This document shows, in pieces, positions 1 through 5,757 of a stretch of DNA of 9,871 bases (the stretch's first letter is position 1; each line of letters starts with the position of its first letter). This DNA comes from Bacteroidota bacterium. Its GTDB lineage: Bacteria; Bacteroidota; Bacteroidia; NS11-12g; UBA955. Made by a program: the position numbers and the translations under genes. The notes beneath the pieces are model-generated. The model was not told the origin of the DNA. It was given only the letters and a program-made list of their open reading frames with translations, and did no database searches. The DNA is taken from positions 1 through 9,871 of the forward strand of contig RGEC01000073.1 in assembly GCA_009918425.1 (NCBI GenBank), given 5' to 3'.

Positions 1-1167
1 ATACAGACAAATAATCGGGCTTTTCATATCCCCTTTTAATTTGAGTACTGCCAGGTATTCTAAAATCCGTTTTTTTACCTTTTCAAGACCAAAATGATCT
101 TCGTCAAGTACCTTTTCGGCAAATTTCAGATCGAAATTATCGGTTGTGTAGGTATCCCATGGTAATTCTATCATGAGCTGAACATAATTCAACCCAACGC
201 TGTAATCAGGAGATGCCGGATTAACACGCATGAGCCTGTCGAGCTCCTTGTTAAAATGCTGATGAACTGCTTTTGACCAGTTTTTTGCGTTCCCTTTCTC
301 TCTCAGATTCTGAATTTCCTTATCGGGAGTTTCACCACCTAGTTCTTCCTGAATAGCACGAATCTGCTGGTGCAGAAAATACTCTCTTTGCTGTTTATCA
401 ATATCGGTTCGAACTTTATTCTGTATTTCGTCTTTAAGTTCAAGGATCTGAAGCTCCTTGGTAAGCAATTCAAGCACCTTGACTGCCCTGTCTCTGGGAT
501 CAATATTGGCAAGTATAAGTTGCTTTTCAGCTACGCCGATGTTGAGATTACTGGCAACAAAATGAACCAGAAAATTATTGCTGTCAATGTTGCGTATGGC
601 AATATTGGCCTCGGTAGGGATATTGGGGGCCAGGTTGATTATCTTTTCTGAGATATCGCGGATACTTTGTATTATAGCATCAAATTCACCGTCCTCTATA
701 ACAGGCTCATCCAGCAGATTGCTGATTTTTGCTTTGAAATATGGTTCTTTTTGTGTATATTCGTCAATATTGATGCGTTTGCGACCTTGAATAATAAGCG
801 TAGTAGTGCCATCGGGCATGCGCATGGTGCGGATAATGTGAGCCAGGGTTCCTATTGAATACAAATCTTCCTGCGAAGGATCTTCAATATCGGGATTTTT
901 CTGTGCAACAACAGCTATTATTTTATCTTTTTTGGCTGCCTCCCGAACCAGTTTTATGGATTTATCACGTCCCAGGGTAATTGGGAAAATCACTCCCGGA
1001 AACAATACAGTATTGCGGATGGTTAAGACCGGTACTTCATCGGGAAGTTTCATTTTCCCAAACTCTTCCTCATCCTGTTTGGAAAACAACGGCATGAATT
1101 CAGGATTATCATCCCCTCCATCAAAATCAGAATTCAATCCCAGATATAATTCTTTGGTATCAAACAT
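1..1167 (-). CDS. lon: ATP-dependent Lon protease, N-terminal part (cut by window edge)
   Basis: Lon is a cytoplasmic AAA+ serine protease that unfolds and degrades damaged and regulatory proteins. The ATG is at 1167-1165 and 389 codons are visible without a stop. Residues about 43-240 match the LON substrate-binding domain, opening with VPVLTIRNTVLFPGVIFP. Residues 261-277 carry the linker motif REYFLHQQIRAIQEELG. ELPW at 334-337 and the stretch HFGLEKVKKRILEYLAV further on mark the start of the AAA+ module. The last visible residues, PIICLY, are those that normally precede the Walker A GPPGVGKT, so the ATPase core and the Ser-Lys protease domain lie outside the window. The first 40 or so residues are acidic and poorly conserved, as is usual for Lon in this phylum. 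The gene is divergent from the lipoprotein gene at 1407. No clear ribosome binding site is seen. Identification is firm; only the exact start is open to doubt. Confidence 0.97.
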   Translation of the reverse strand, partial: MFDTKELYLGLNSDFDGGDDNPEFMPLFSKQDEEEFGKMKLPDEVPVLTIRNTVLFPGVIFPITLGRDKSIKLVREAAKKDKIIAVVAQKNPDIEDPSQEDLYSIGTLAHIIRTMRMPDGTTTLIIQGRKRINIDEYTQKEPYFKAKISNLLDEPVIEDGEFDAIIQSIRDISEKIINLAPNIPTEANIAIRNIDSNNFLVHFVASNLNIGVAEKQLILANIDPRDRAVKVLELLTKELQILELKDEIQNKVRTDIDKQQREYFLHQQIRAIQEELGGETPDKEIQNLREKGNAKNWSKAVHQHFNKELDRLMRVNPASPDYSVGLNYVQLMIELPWDTYTTDNFDLKFAEKVLDEDHFGLEKVKKRILEYLAVLKLKGDMKSPIICLY

Positions 1168-1293
1168 GTATTTTCTATAGGTCAACCAATGTGCCAATTT
1201 TATCAAATCAACGTAAAAATCCGTCTATCGTTATTCGAAGAGCTAAAAATTCGTTGAATTGGCAAACCCAACAGCTAAAATAGAACTATTATA

Positions 1294-1328
1294 TGACAAT
1301 ATGGCAACTTTGCTGACACAATTTGACA
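1294..1328. promoter_or_regulatory. Array of four TGRCA half-sites upstream of lon
   Basis: On the plus strand TGACA occurs at 1294-1298, 1314-1318 and 1324-1328, and TGGCA at 1302-1306. All four are in the same orientation, starting 8, 12 and 10 bases apart. The last two extend to TGACACA. Read toward lon they appear as TGTCA, TGTCA, TGCCA, TGTCA, lying about 125-165 bases upstream of the lon start. Repeated half-sites near helical-turn spacing in a divergent intergenic region suggest an operator for a regulator of lon, plausibly stress-related. The regulator is not identifiable here and the functional reading is inference. Confidence 0.4.
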
Positions 1329-1353
1329 CATAGATATTTTCGATGAAGTTTGT

Positions 1354-1383
1354 TTGAAATTTAACTCTCTTTACCGAATTTTG
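1354..1383 (+). promoter_or_regulatory. Predicted Bacteroidota-type promoter for the lipoprotein gene
   Basis: TTG at 1354-1356 (within TTTG 1353-1356) is separated by 19 bases from GAATTTTG at 1376-1383, a 7/8 match to the TAnnTTTG -7 element. This would start transcription near 1388-1390 and leave a short A/T-rich leader before the ATG at 1407. The phylum's consensus is established; its use here is inferred. Confidence 0.5.
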
Positions 1384-1406
1384 CCGTAAATCTAAATAAT
1401 AAAAAT

Positions 1407-2258
1407 ATGAAAATGAAGCACGTACTTTTTGCCCTGGCTATTCCGGCCCTGGCATTTCTGACCTCCTGCGATGGCGGTTCAGGTTCTGATGCAGCACCCA
1501 AGCCCACCTTGTCTTTTCAGACCGGTAGTGGTTTCACGTACACCGATGCCCAGGCCGGTGTGGATGACATTCTGCAAATCGGTGTAATTGCCAAAAGCAA
1601 TGATTCTAAAATCAGCAAAGTTTCCATCAAACTGAGCACCAATGGCGGAACAGCTGGCGTTATTTTTGACACTACCATAAACGCCAACAGTGCTACCTTC
1701 ACCTACAACTATAAAGTTCAGGGCAGCGTAGCCGACATCCTGAAAATGACTGTTGTGGCTACAGATGCTAATGGAACAACTGCCGAGCAGAGCCTAAACA
1801 TTGAAATTACCCCCGCTACCGTAGCTATCGGCCTCCAGCAAAACCAGATTGTTTACAACCTACAAAGCCCTGCCGGCTACAATGGTGCGTATGATTTAAC
1901 CAAGTCTGCCGTTAAATATTCTGCCGACAAGCCAACAGAAAAAGATATCATTGATGGTACCCCTGTTTCTGCTGTTTTCAACAAAACCTGGACAACCGGC
2001 AACGGAAGTAAGTTTGTGAAAGTTACTACTAATGACTACAACCTGTCTACCAGCAGTTCTTTCATCTATAACCTTTGGAAAACCAACGCTGCTACTGCAA
2101 CCAGCACTGTTACCGACATCAAACTTGGAGACGTTATTCTGGTTAAATCCGGTCAGAGTGTTCCATTCGGTCTTTACATCATTAAAGTAACCGAGGTTAA
2201 GGAAACCACAACCGACAACCTGGATTATATCAAATTTGAATACAAAGGCGACATTTAA
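1407..2258 (+). CDS. Predicted lipoprotein with Ig-like domain, unknown function
   Basis: I do not recognise a named family. The 283-residue product starts with a lysine-containing n-region and a hydrophobic stretch ending in the lipobox LTSC, so signal peptidase II should cleave before Cys21 and the protein should be lipid-anchored in the envelope. Residues 22-30 are Asp/Gly/Ser-rich, a flexible tether. Residues about 33-135 read as a beta-sandwich of Ig-like type, ending VVATDANGTTAEQSLNIEIT. Residues about 136-283 form a second Tyr/Asn/Thr-rich beta domain that includes KLGDVILVKSG and ends in DYIKFEYKGDI; its role is unknown. There are two Met codons (residues 1 and 3); either could start translation. 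The gene is monocistronic: own predicted promoter at 1354-1383 and a terminator just after the stop. Codons are richer in C-ending forms (AAC, ACC, GCC) than in the final gene of the window, which may indicate good expression. Lipoprotein call is strong; function is open. Confidence 0.85.
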   Translation: MKMKHVLFALAIPALAFLTSCDGGSGSDAAPKPTLSFQTGSGFTYTDAQAGVDDILQIGVIAKSNDSKISKVSIKLSTNGGTAGVIFDTTINANSATFTYNYKVQGSVADILKMTVVATDANGTTAEQSLNIEITPATVAIGLQQNQIVYNLQSPAGYNGAYDLTKSAVKYSADKPTEKDIIDGTPVSAVFNKTWTTGNGSKFVKVTTNDYNLSTSSSFIYNLWKTNAATATSTVTDIKLGDVILVKSGQSVPFGLYIIKVTEVKETTTDNLDYIKFEYKGDI

Positions 2259-2278
2259 TCTGCCTAGTAATTGACATT

Positions 2279-2311
2279 TAAAACCCCGGCTCAATGAGTC
2301 GGGGTTTTTTG
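2279..2311 (+). terminator. Intrinsic terminator of the lipoprotein gene
   Basis: AACCCCG (2282-2288) pairs with CGGGGTT (2300-2306). A G-U wobble (2289/2299) and CTC/GAG (2290-2292 / 2296-2298) extend the stem around a three-base AAT loop, and a run of T to 2310 follows. It lies about 20 bases after the lipoprotein stop and separates that gene from pfkA. The downstream T tract borders the pfkA promoter region. Confidence 0.9.
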
Positions 2312-2344
2312 TTGAAAAACAAACCTGAAATTTTGTTTCTTTTG
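2312..2344 (+). promoter_or_regulatory. Predicted promoter immediately upstream of pfkA
   Basis: TTG at 2312-2314 is followed after 22 bases by TTCTTTTG at 2337-2344, a 7/8 match to TAnnTTTG. Transcription would begin near 2349-2352, at or next to the GTG start of pfkA at 2351, so the mRNA may be leaderless. A competing box, AAATTTTG at 2328-2335, has a shorter spacing of 16 bases to TTG 2309-2311 and would give a leader of roughly 10 bases. Both are predictions. Confidence 0.4.
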
Positions 2345-2350
2345 CATATC

Positions 2351-3319
2351 GTGAAAAGAATCGGAATTTTTACATCCGGCGGAGATTCTCCGGGAATGAA
2401 CGCCTGCATCAGAGCCGCAGTAAGAACTTGTCTGGCTTACAATATAGAACCCTACGGCATCAGACGTGGTTATGAGGGCATGATTGAGGATGATATTCAC
2501 CCCTTGAATGCCGGCAGCGTATCCAATATCATTCAATATGGCGGAACGGTATTGAAAACAGCCAGAAGTGCGGAATTCAGAACAACCGAAGGGCGGGCAA
2601 AAGCCGCAGAAAACCTCAAAAAACATGGCATTGAAGGACTAGTTTGCATTGGCGGCAATGGTTCCTACACAGGAGCACTTTATTTGCAAAAGGAACACGG
2701 AATTCCTTCCATAGGATGTCCGGGAACTATTGATAATGACCTGGCAGGTACCGATTACACCATAGGATTTGATACCGCTGTAAACACCGCCATGGACGCT
2801 ATAGACAGAATTCGGGACACCGCTGAAAGCCACGGCCGTGTTTTCTTTGTGGAGGTTATGGGCCGTGATTCAGGCTACATAGGCCTGTATGCCGGACTGG
2901 CAGGTGGTGCCGAAGGCATTCTGATTCCGGAAAAAGGCAACCAGTTTGATGTACTGATTAAACATTACGAGCAAAAAAGCCGTAAAAAAGAGTTCTCAAT
3001 ATATGTAGTGGCAGAAGGAGATGAAGAAGGTAAGGCCCTGGAACTTTCACGGCGCTTTTTACAGCATTATCCGCTTAGCGATACGCGGGTTGTGGTTTTG
3101 GGGCACATACAACGCGGCGGTAAACCATCAGCCAGCGACAGAATACTGGCCAGCAGGCTGGGTGCACACGCAGTAAAAGGTTTAAACGAAGGAAAAAACA
3201 ATTGTGCAGTAGGTGTTATCCGCGACGAAATCGTTTACACATCTTTCGAAGAAGCTATTAAAGGCAAAAAAGAACTCAATGATAACCTTTGGGTACTTAA
3301 TGAAATGATTTGCCGATAA
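2351..3319 (+). CDS. pfkA: ATP-dependent 6-phosphofructokinase
   Basis: PfkA phosphorylates fructose 6-phosphate to fructose 1,6-bisphosphate, the committed step of glycolysis, in the cytoplasm. The GTG start gives 322 residues beginning VKRIGIFTSGGDSPGMNA, the normal family N-terminus and length (about 320). The in-frame ATG at 2294 lies inside the preceding terminator hairpin and adds 19 residues unlike the family. Visible motifs: GGDSPGMNA (10-18), TAR (70-72, ATP site), TIDND (126-130, catalytic Asp128), SHGRVFFVEVMGR, VVAEGDEEG, and GHIQRGG (fructose 6-phosphate binding). Arg21 and Arg25, allosteric-site residues in E. coli PFK-1, are kept. The loop that reads GGDGS in E. coli reads GGNGS here, with Asn103 in place of the Mg-ATP-contacting Asp103; Gly104, associated with ATP rather than pyrophosphate use, is retained. 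recN follows after one base, so the two are probably co-transcribed. Confidence 0.96.
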   Translation: MKRIGIFTSGGDSPGMNACIRAAVRTCLAYNIEPYGIRRGYEGMIEDDIHPLNAGSVSNIIQYGGTVLKTARSAEFRTTEGRAKAAENLKKHGIEGLVCIGGNGSYTGALYLQKEHGIPSIGCPGTIDNDLAGTDYTIGFDTAVNTAMDAIDRIRDTAESHGRVFFVEVMGRDSGYIGLYAGLAGGAEGILIPEKGNQFDVLIKHYEQKSRKKEFSIYVVAEGDEEGKALELSRRFLQHYPLSDTRVVVLGHIQRGGKPSASDRILASRLGAHAVKGLNEGKNNCAVGVIRDEIVYTSFEEAIKGKKELNDNLWVLNEMICR

Positions 3320-3320
3320 T

Positions 3321-4988
3321 ATGCTGCTTCAACTCAGGGTCAGAAACTTTGCCCTTATCCGCTCATTAACGTTCAGCCCGCAAACCGGCATGAATGTTAT
3401 TACCGGCGAAACCGGTGCGGGTAAAAGCATACTGCTGGGGGCCCTCGGGTTGGTAACCGGGAATCGAGCGGAATTGTCGGCCCTGCTTAATCAAAACGAA
3501 AAATGTATTGTAGAGGCGGAATTCGATATTCAATCCTTGAACTTACAGGAATTGTTTGAAGAGCTGGATCTGGACTATGAACCTATATGCATTCTGCGAA
3601 GAGAAATTAGCGCTCAAGGGAAAAGCCGTGCCTTTGTGAATGATACTCCGGTTCAGCTATCCACACTCAAACAGTTGTCGGGGCACCTTGTACAAGTACA
3701 CACCCAAAACACAGGCACTTTTATTTCCGATCCACTCGAGCAGTTGCACGTTGTTGACGACTTTGCAGGTAATTCATCTATCAATAATGAATACCGGGCT
3801 GCGTTTCGGGAATGGAAAAACGCAATAAAAAACCGGGAAACACTGCTTGAAAAGAAAGTCACGTTCGAGCGGGAACAAGACTTTTTACGCTTTCAACATG
3901 AAGAATTATCGGCGTTTTTACCTGTGGTAAACGAAGAAGCTGAGCTCAATTTACAGATACAGACATTGGCGAATGCCGATGAAATAAGCAAAGTCTGTAG
4001 ACAGGCCGTAGATGAACTAACCGAAAACGAGCTTTCCATCACCGACAGAATCAACAGCGTGAAACAATTGTTCAGACAGGCAGAACGCTTTCTGGACATA
4101 GCCGAAAACTATAAAAACCGAATACAAGGCATAGCTGAGGAGTTAAAGGAATTGTCGCGTGAAATAGATAATACAGGTCAGCTGGCAGAACACAATCCCG
4201 ATTTGCTTGAGACCCTTCAGCAGCGGCAGGCGCGTATGCAGTTGTTGTTCAGAAAACATGCTGTAGACAGCAGTGCAGCGTTGCTCGGGATATTAAAAAA
4301 CCTGGAAGAAAAAATGCAGGAAGCCCATCATCTGGATGAAGAAATCGAGAATACTGCAACCCAGATTGCGGAATGTGAGAAAAAAGTATTGATGATTGGA
4401 AAGACAATGCAGGACAGCAGACAAAACGCGGGGAATTTGTTGATGATCGCAGTAGGCGAGCAGTTACAGAAACTAGGGATGCCGCATGCAATGCTCACTT
4501 GCGAATGGATTCAACATGAAGATAAACCGGATATAAATGGTTTGTCATCTCTGCGCATGACTTTTAGAGCCAACGCAGGTTCTCCCCTGCTTCCTTTGGA
4601 AAAAGTGGCCTCGGGCGGTGAGCTATCCAGGGTGAACTTTTGCCTGAAAAGCCTTACAGCCATGAAAAAAACATTGCCAACTCTTATTTATGACGAGGCA
4701 GACACAGGCATCAGCGGTGAAATAGCGTTGCAAATGGCACGCATGATGCGAAATATGGCCATGGCACATCAATTAATATGCATCACCCACCTTCCTCAGG
4801 TGGCAGCTGCCGGCAACTGCCATTTCAGAATATTTAAAGAGGAATCGGAAGCGTTTACTGAGAGTAAAATCACATTGTTAAACTCCGATGAAAGAATACT
4901 GCACCTGGCTTATATGCTTTCCGGAAGCACTGCCGGGTCTGCTGCTGTGGGCAACGCCCATGAGTTGCTTAAGATGTTTGCAGATTAA
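3321..4988 (+). CDS. recN: DNA repair protein RecN
   Basis: RecN is an SMC-like ATPase that acts at double-strand breaks, holding or mobilising DNA ends before RecA-dependent recombination. The 555-residue product has the usual family length. The N-terminal half-domain has NFALI followed by Walker A GETGAGKS (29-36). A long central region rich in Glu, Gln, Leu and Lys (about 155-400) fits the antiparallel coiled coil. The C-terminal half-domain carries the ABC signature SGGELS (431-436), Walker B ending in Asp458-Glu459 (YDEADTGISG) and the H-loop histidine at 490 (THLPQVAAAG). The start codon is one base after the pfkA stop, so translational coupling is likely and no separate promoter is evident. 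The stop codon overlaps that of rnhA on the other strand. I see no intrinsic terminator at its 3' end; the first plus-strand terminator is at 5621-5657. Confidence 0.97.
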   Translation: MLLQLRVRNFALIRSLTFSPQTGMNVITGETGAGKSILLGALGLVTGNRAELSALLNQNEKCIVEAEFDIQSLNLQELFEELDLDYEPICILRREISAQGKSRAFVNDTPVQLSTLKQLSGHLVQVHTQNTGTFISDPLEQLHVVDDFAGNSSINNEYRAAFREWKNAIKNRETLLEKKVTFEREQDFLRFQHEELSAFLPVVNEEAELNLQIQTLANADEISKVCRQAVDELTENELSITDRINSVKQLFRQAERFLDIAENYKNRIQGIAEELKELSREIDNTGQLAEHNPDLLETLQQRQARMQLLFRKHAVDSSAALLGILKNLEEKMQEAHHLDEEIENTATQIAECEKKVLMIGKTMQDSRQNAGNLLMIAVGEQLQKLGMPHAMLTCEWIQHEDKPDINGLSSLRMTFRANAGSPLLPLEKVASGGELSRVNFCLKSLTAMKKTLPTLIYDEADTGISGEIALQMARMMRNMAMAHQLICITHLPQVAAAGNCHFRIFKEESEAFTESKITLLNSDERILHLAYMLSGSTAGSAAVGNAHELLKMFAD

Positions 4989-5464
4989 AGCAGTTTATCC
5001 GGCGCGGCTACATGGATTTCATACCATGTATCCTTTTCAAAAGGTCCATTGGCGGCAGCCTGGGTTGCCAGCACATCACAACGTTCGTTTTCGGGCACCC
5101 CCGAATGTCCTTTCACCCAATGAAACTGGGGTTTAAACAAATCATATAACGGATAAAAACGCTGCCACAAATCAGGATTTTTTACTTTTACCCAACCTTT
5201 TTTCTTCCAGCCAAATAGCCAGCCTTTCAGTATAGCATTACACACATACTGACTGTCTGAGTATATGTGAACAGGAATGCCTCGGCTCTTTATGTTGTCG
5301 AGCGCACGAATCACCGCAAGCAATTCCATGCGATTGTTGGTGGTGAGCTCATAGGCACCAAAAATCTCTTTTCGTTTATCTCCATACATTAGTACTGCAG
5401 CATAGCCACCCTGACCGGGATTTCCCAAAGCAGCACCGTCTGTATACACGATAATTGGTTGCAC
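4985..5464 (-). CDS. rnhA: Ribonuclease HI
   Basis: RNase HI cuts the RNA strand of RNA-DNA hybrids, removing R-loops and primer or misincorporated RNA. From the GTG at 5464-5462 the product is 159 residues, the family's usual length. The DEDD active-site residues are all present: Asp9 in YTDG, Glu47 in NRMELLAV, Asp70 in YSDSQYV and Asp130 in NERCDVLA; the catalytic-loop histidine is His120 in KGHSG. The Trp/Lys-rich stretch GWLFGWKKKGW at 81-91 is the basic handle that grips the hybrid. The frame stays open upstream to an ATG at 5614, but those 50 extra residues resemble no RNase H part and cover a promoter-like sequence, so the GTG start is preferred. The gene converges on recN: the two stop codons share the TTAA at 4985-4988. 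No terminator is visible after its own stop. Confidence 0.93.
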   Translation of the reverse strand: MQPIIVYTDGAALGNPGQGGYAAVLMYGDKRKEIFGAYELTTNNRMELLAVIRALDNIKSRGIPVHIYSDSQYVCNAILKGWLFGWKKKGWVKVKNPDLWQRFYPLYDLFKPQFHWVKGHSGVPENERCDVLATQAAANGPFEKDTWYEIHVAAPDKLL

Positions 5465-5614
5465 ACGACAAAGTTGAATTAAGCCGCACTTATTCACAAA
5501 AAATGTGCACAAATCTGCCAAAAAGGTTGATAACCTATTGTGAGTGTCATCTAATGTTGTAGTACTGATTTGAGAAATCAAATCCACCGAAATAGCACCC
5601 TTTTTCCTTTTCAT
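5465..5614 (-). other. In-frame 50-codon open stretch upstream of rnhA, probably untranslated
   Basis: This stretch is in frame with rnhA and starts with an ATG at 5614-5612 (MKRKKGAISVDLIS...). It shows no domain, signal peptide or hybrid-binding motif, and the predicted rnhA promoter lies inside its last third. If it were translated, RNase HI would carry a basic N-terminal extension. Some RNases HI do have N-terminal hybrid-binding domains, but the Trp/Tyr/Gly pattern of such a domain is not seen. Most likely it is promoter and leader DNA that happens to be open. Confidence 0.5.
5469..5499 (-). promoter_or_regulatory. Predicted rnhA promoter
   Basis: Reading the minus strand, TTG (5499-5497) is followed after 20 bases by CAACTTTG (5476-5469), a 7/8 match to TAnnTTTG with good spacing. 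Only four bases separate the box from the GTG at 5464, so the start site would fall at or beside the start codon. This supports the short rnhA reading frame and a leaderless or near-leaderless mRNA. It is a pattern match only. Confidence 0.45.
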
Positions 5615-5620
5615 TATAGA

Positions 5621-5657
5621 AAGCCCGACCGGAAACGGCCGGGTTTTCTCTTTTTAT
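5621..5657 (+). terminator. Plus-strand intrinsic terminator between rnhA and cinA
   Basis: CCCG (5624-5627) and CCG (5629-5631) pair with CGG (5636-5638) and CGGG (5640-5643) around a GAAA tetraloop, with one A-C mismatch. The downstream strand runs into TTTTCTCTTTTTA. The T tract is on the plus strand only, so it should stop rightward transcription. The only rightward genes upstream are pfkA and recN, which end about 630 bases earlier, implying a long recN 3' tail antisense to rnhA. Confidence 0.75.
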
Positions 5658-5701
5658 TGGCCGCTATGTTTTGAAATAGGCAATAAGAGGCCGGGCTTTT
5701 A

Positions 5702-5709
5702 TATTTTTG
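5702..5709 (+). promoter_or_regulatory. Predicted -7 element of the cinA promoter
   Basis: TATTTTTG is an exact match to TAnnTTTG and would start transcription near 5714, leaving a leader of about 44 bases. The nearest upstream TTG (5671-5673) is 28 bases away, longer than the usual spacing, so the -33 element is weak or absent. The leader before the ATG at 5758 is A/T-rich and has no clear Shine-Dalgarno sequence. Confidence 0.4.
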
Positions 5710-5757
5710 TGCAGCCCGATTTCAAACTTACCATGAATTCGACGGTTTAATTATAAC

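Noticed and set aside
370..1180. Several plus-strand open frames of 63-93 codons opposite lon
   Set aside because: They lie antisense to a clear Lon reading frame, show no motifs or start signals, and are explained as shadows of its codon pattern.
1288..1293. Perfect minus-strand TATAAT upstream of lon
   Set aside because: The primary sigma factor of Bacteroidota prefers TAnnTTTG, no properly spaced TTGACA-like box precedes it, and the sequence is A/T-rich enough for chance.
2294..2350. Upstream ATG start for pfkA adding 19 residues
   Set aside because: The ATG sits inside the terminator stem and the added residues are unlike the PFK N-terminus; the GTG at 2351 matches the family start exactly.
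1896..2626. Two minus-strand frames (132 and 111 codons) opposite the lipoprotein gene and pfkA
   Set aside because: They overlap convincing genes on the other strand; one begins and the other ends in the terminator hairpin, and neither has recognisable protein features.
2657..2671. PfkA as a pyrophosphate-dependent enzyme
   Set aside because: Pyrophosphate users usually have GGDD in this loop; here Gly104 is kept, and the length and allosteric arginines fit ATP-PFK.
5691..5719. Hairpin CGGGCT/AGCCCG as a second terminator
   Set aside because: The loop of about 15 bases is long, the stem only six pairs, and no T tract follows the 3' arm.
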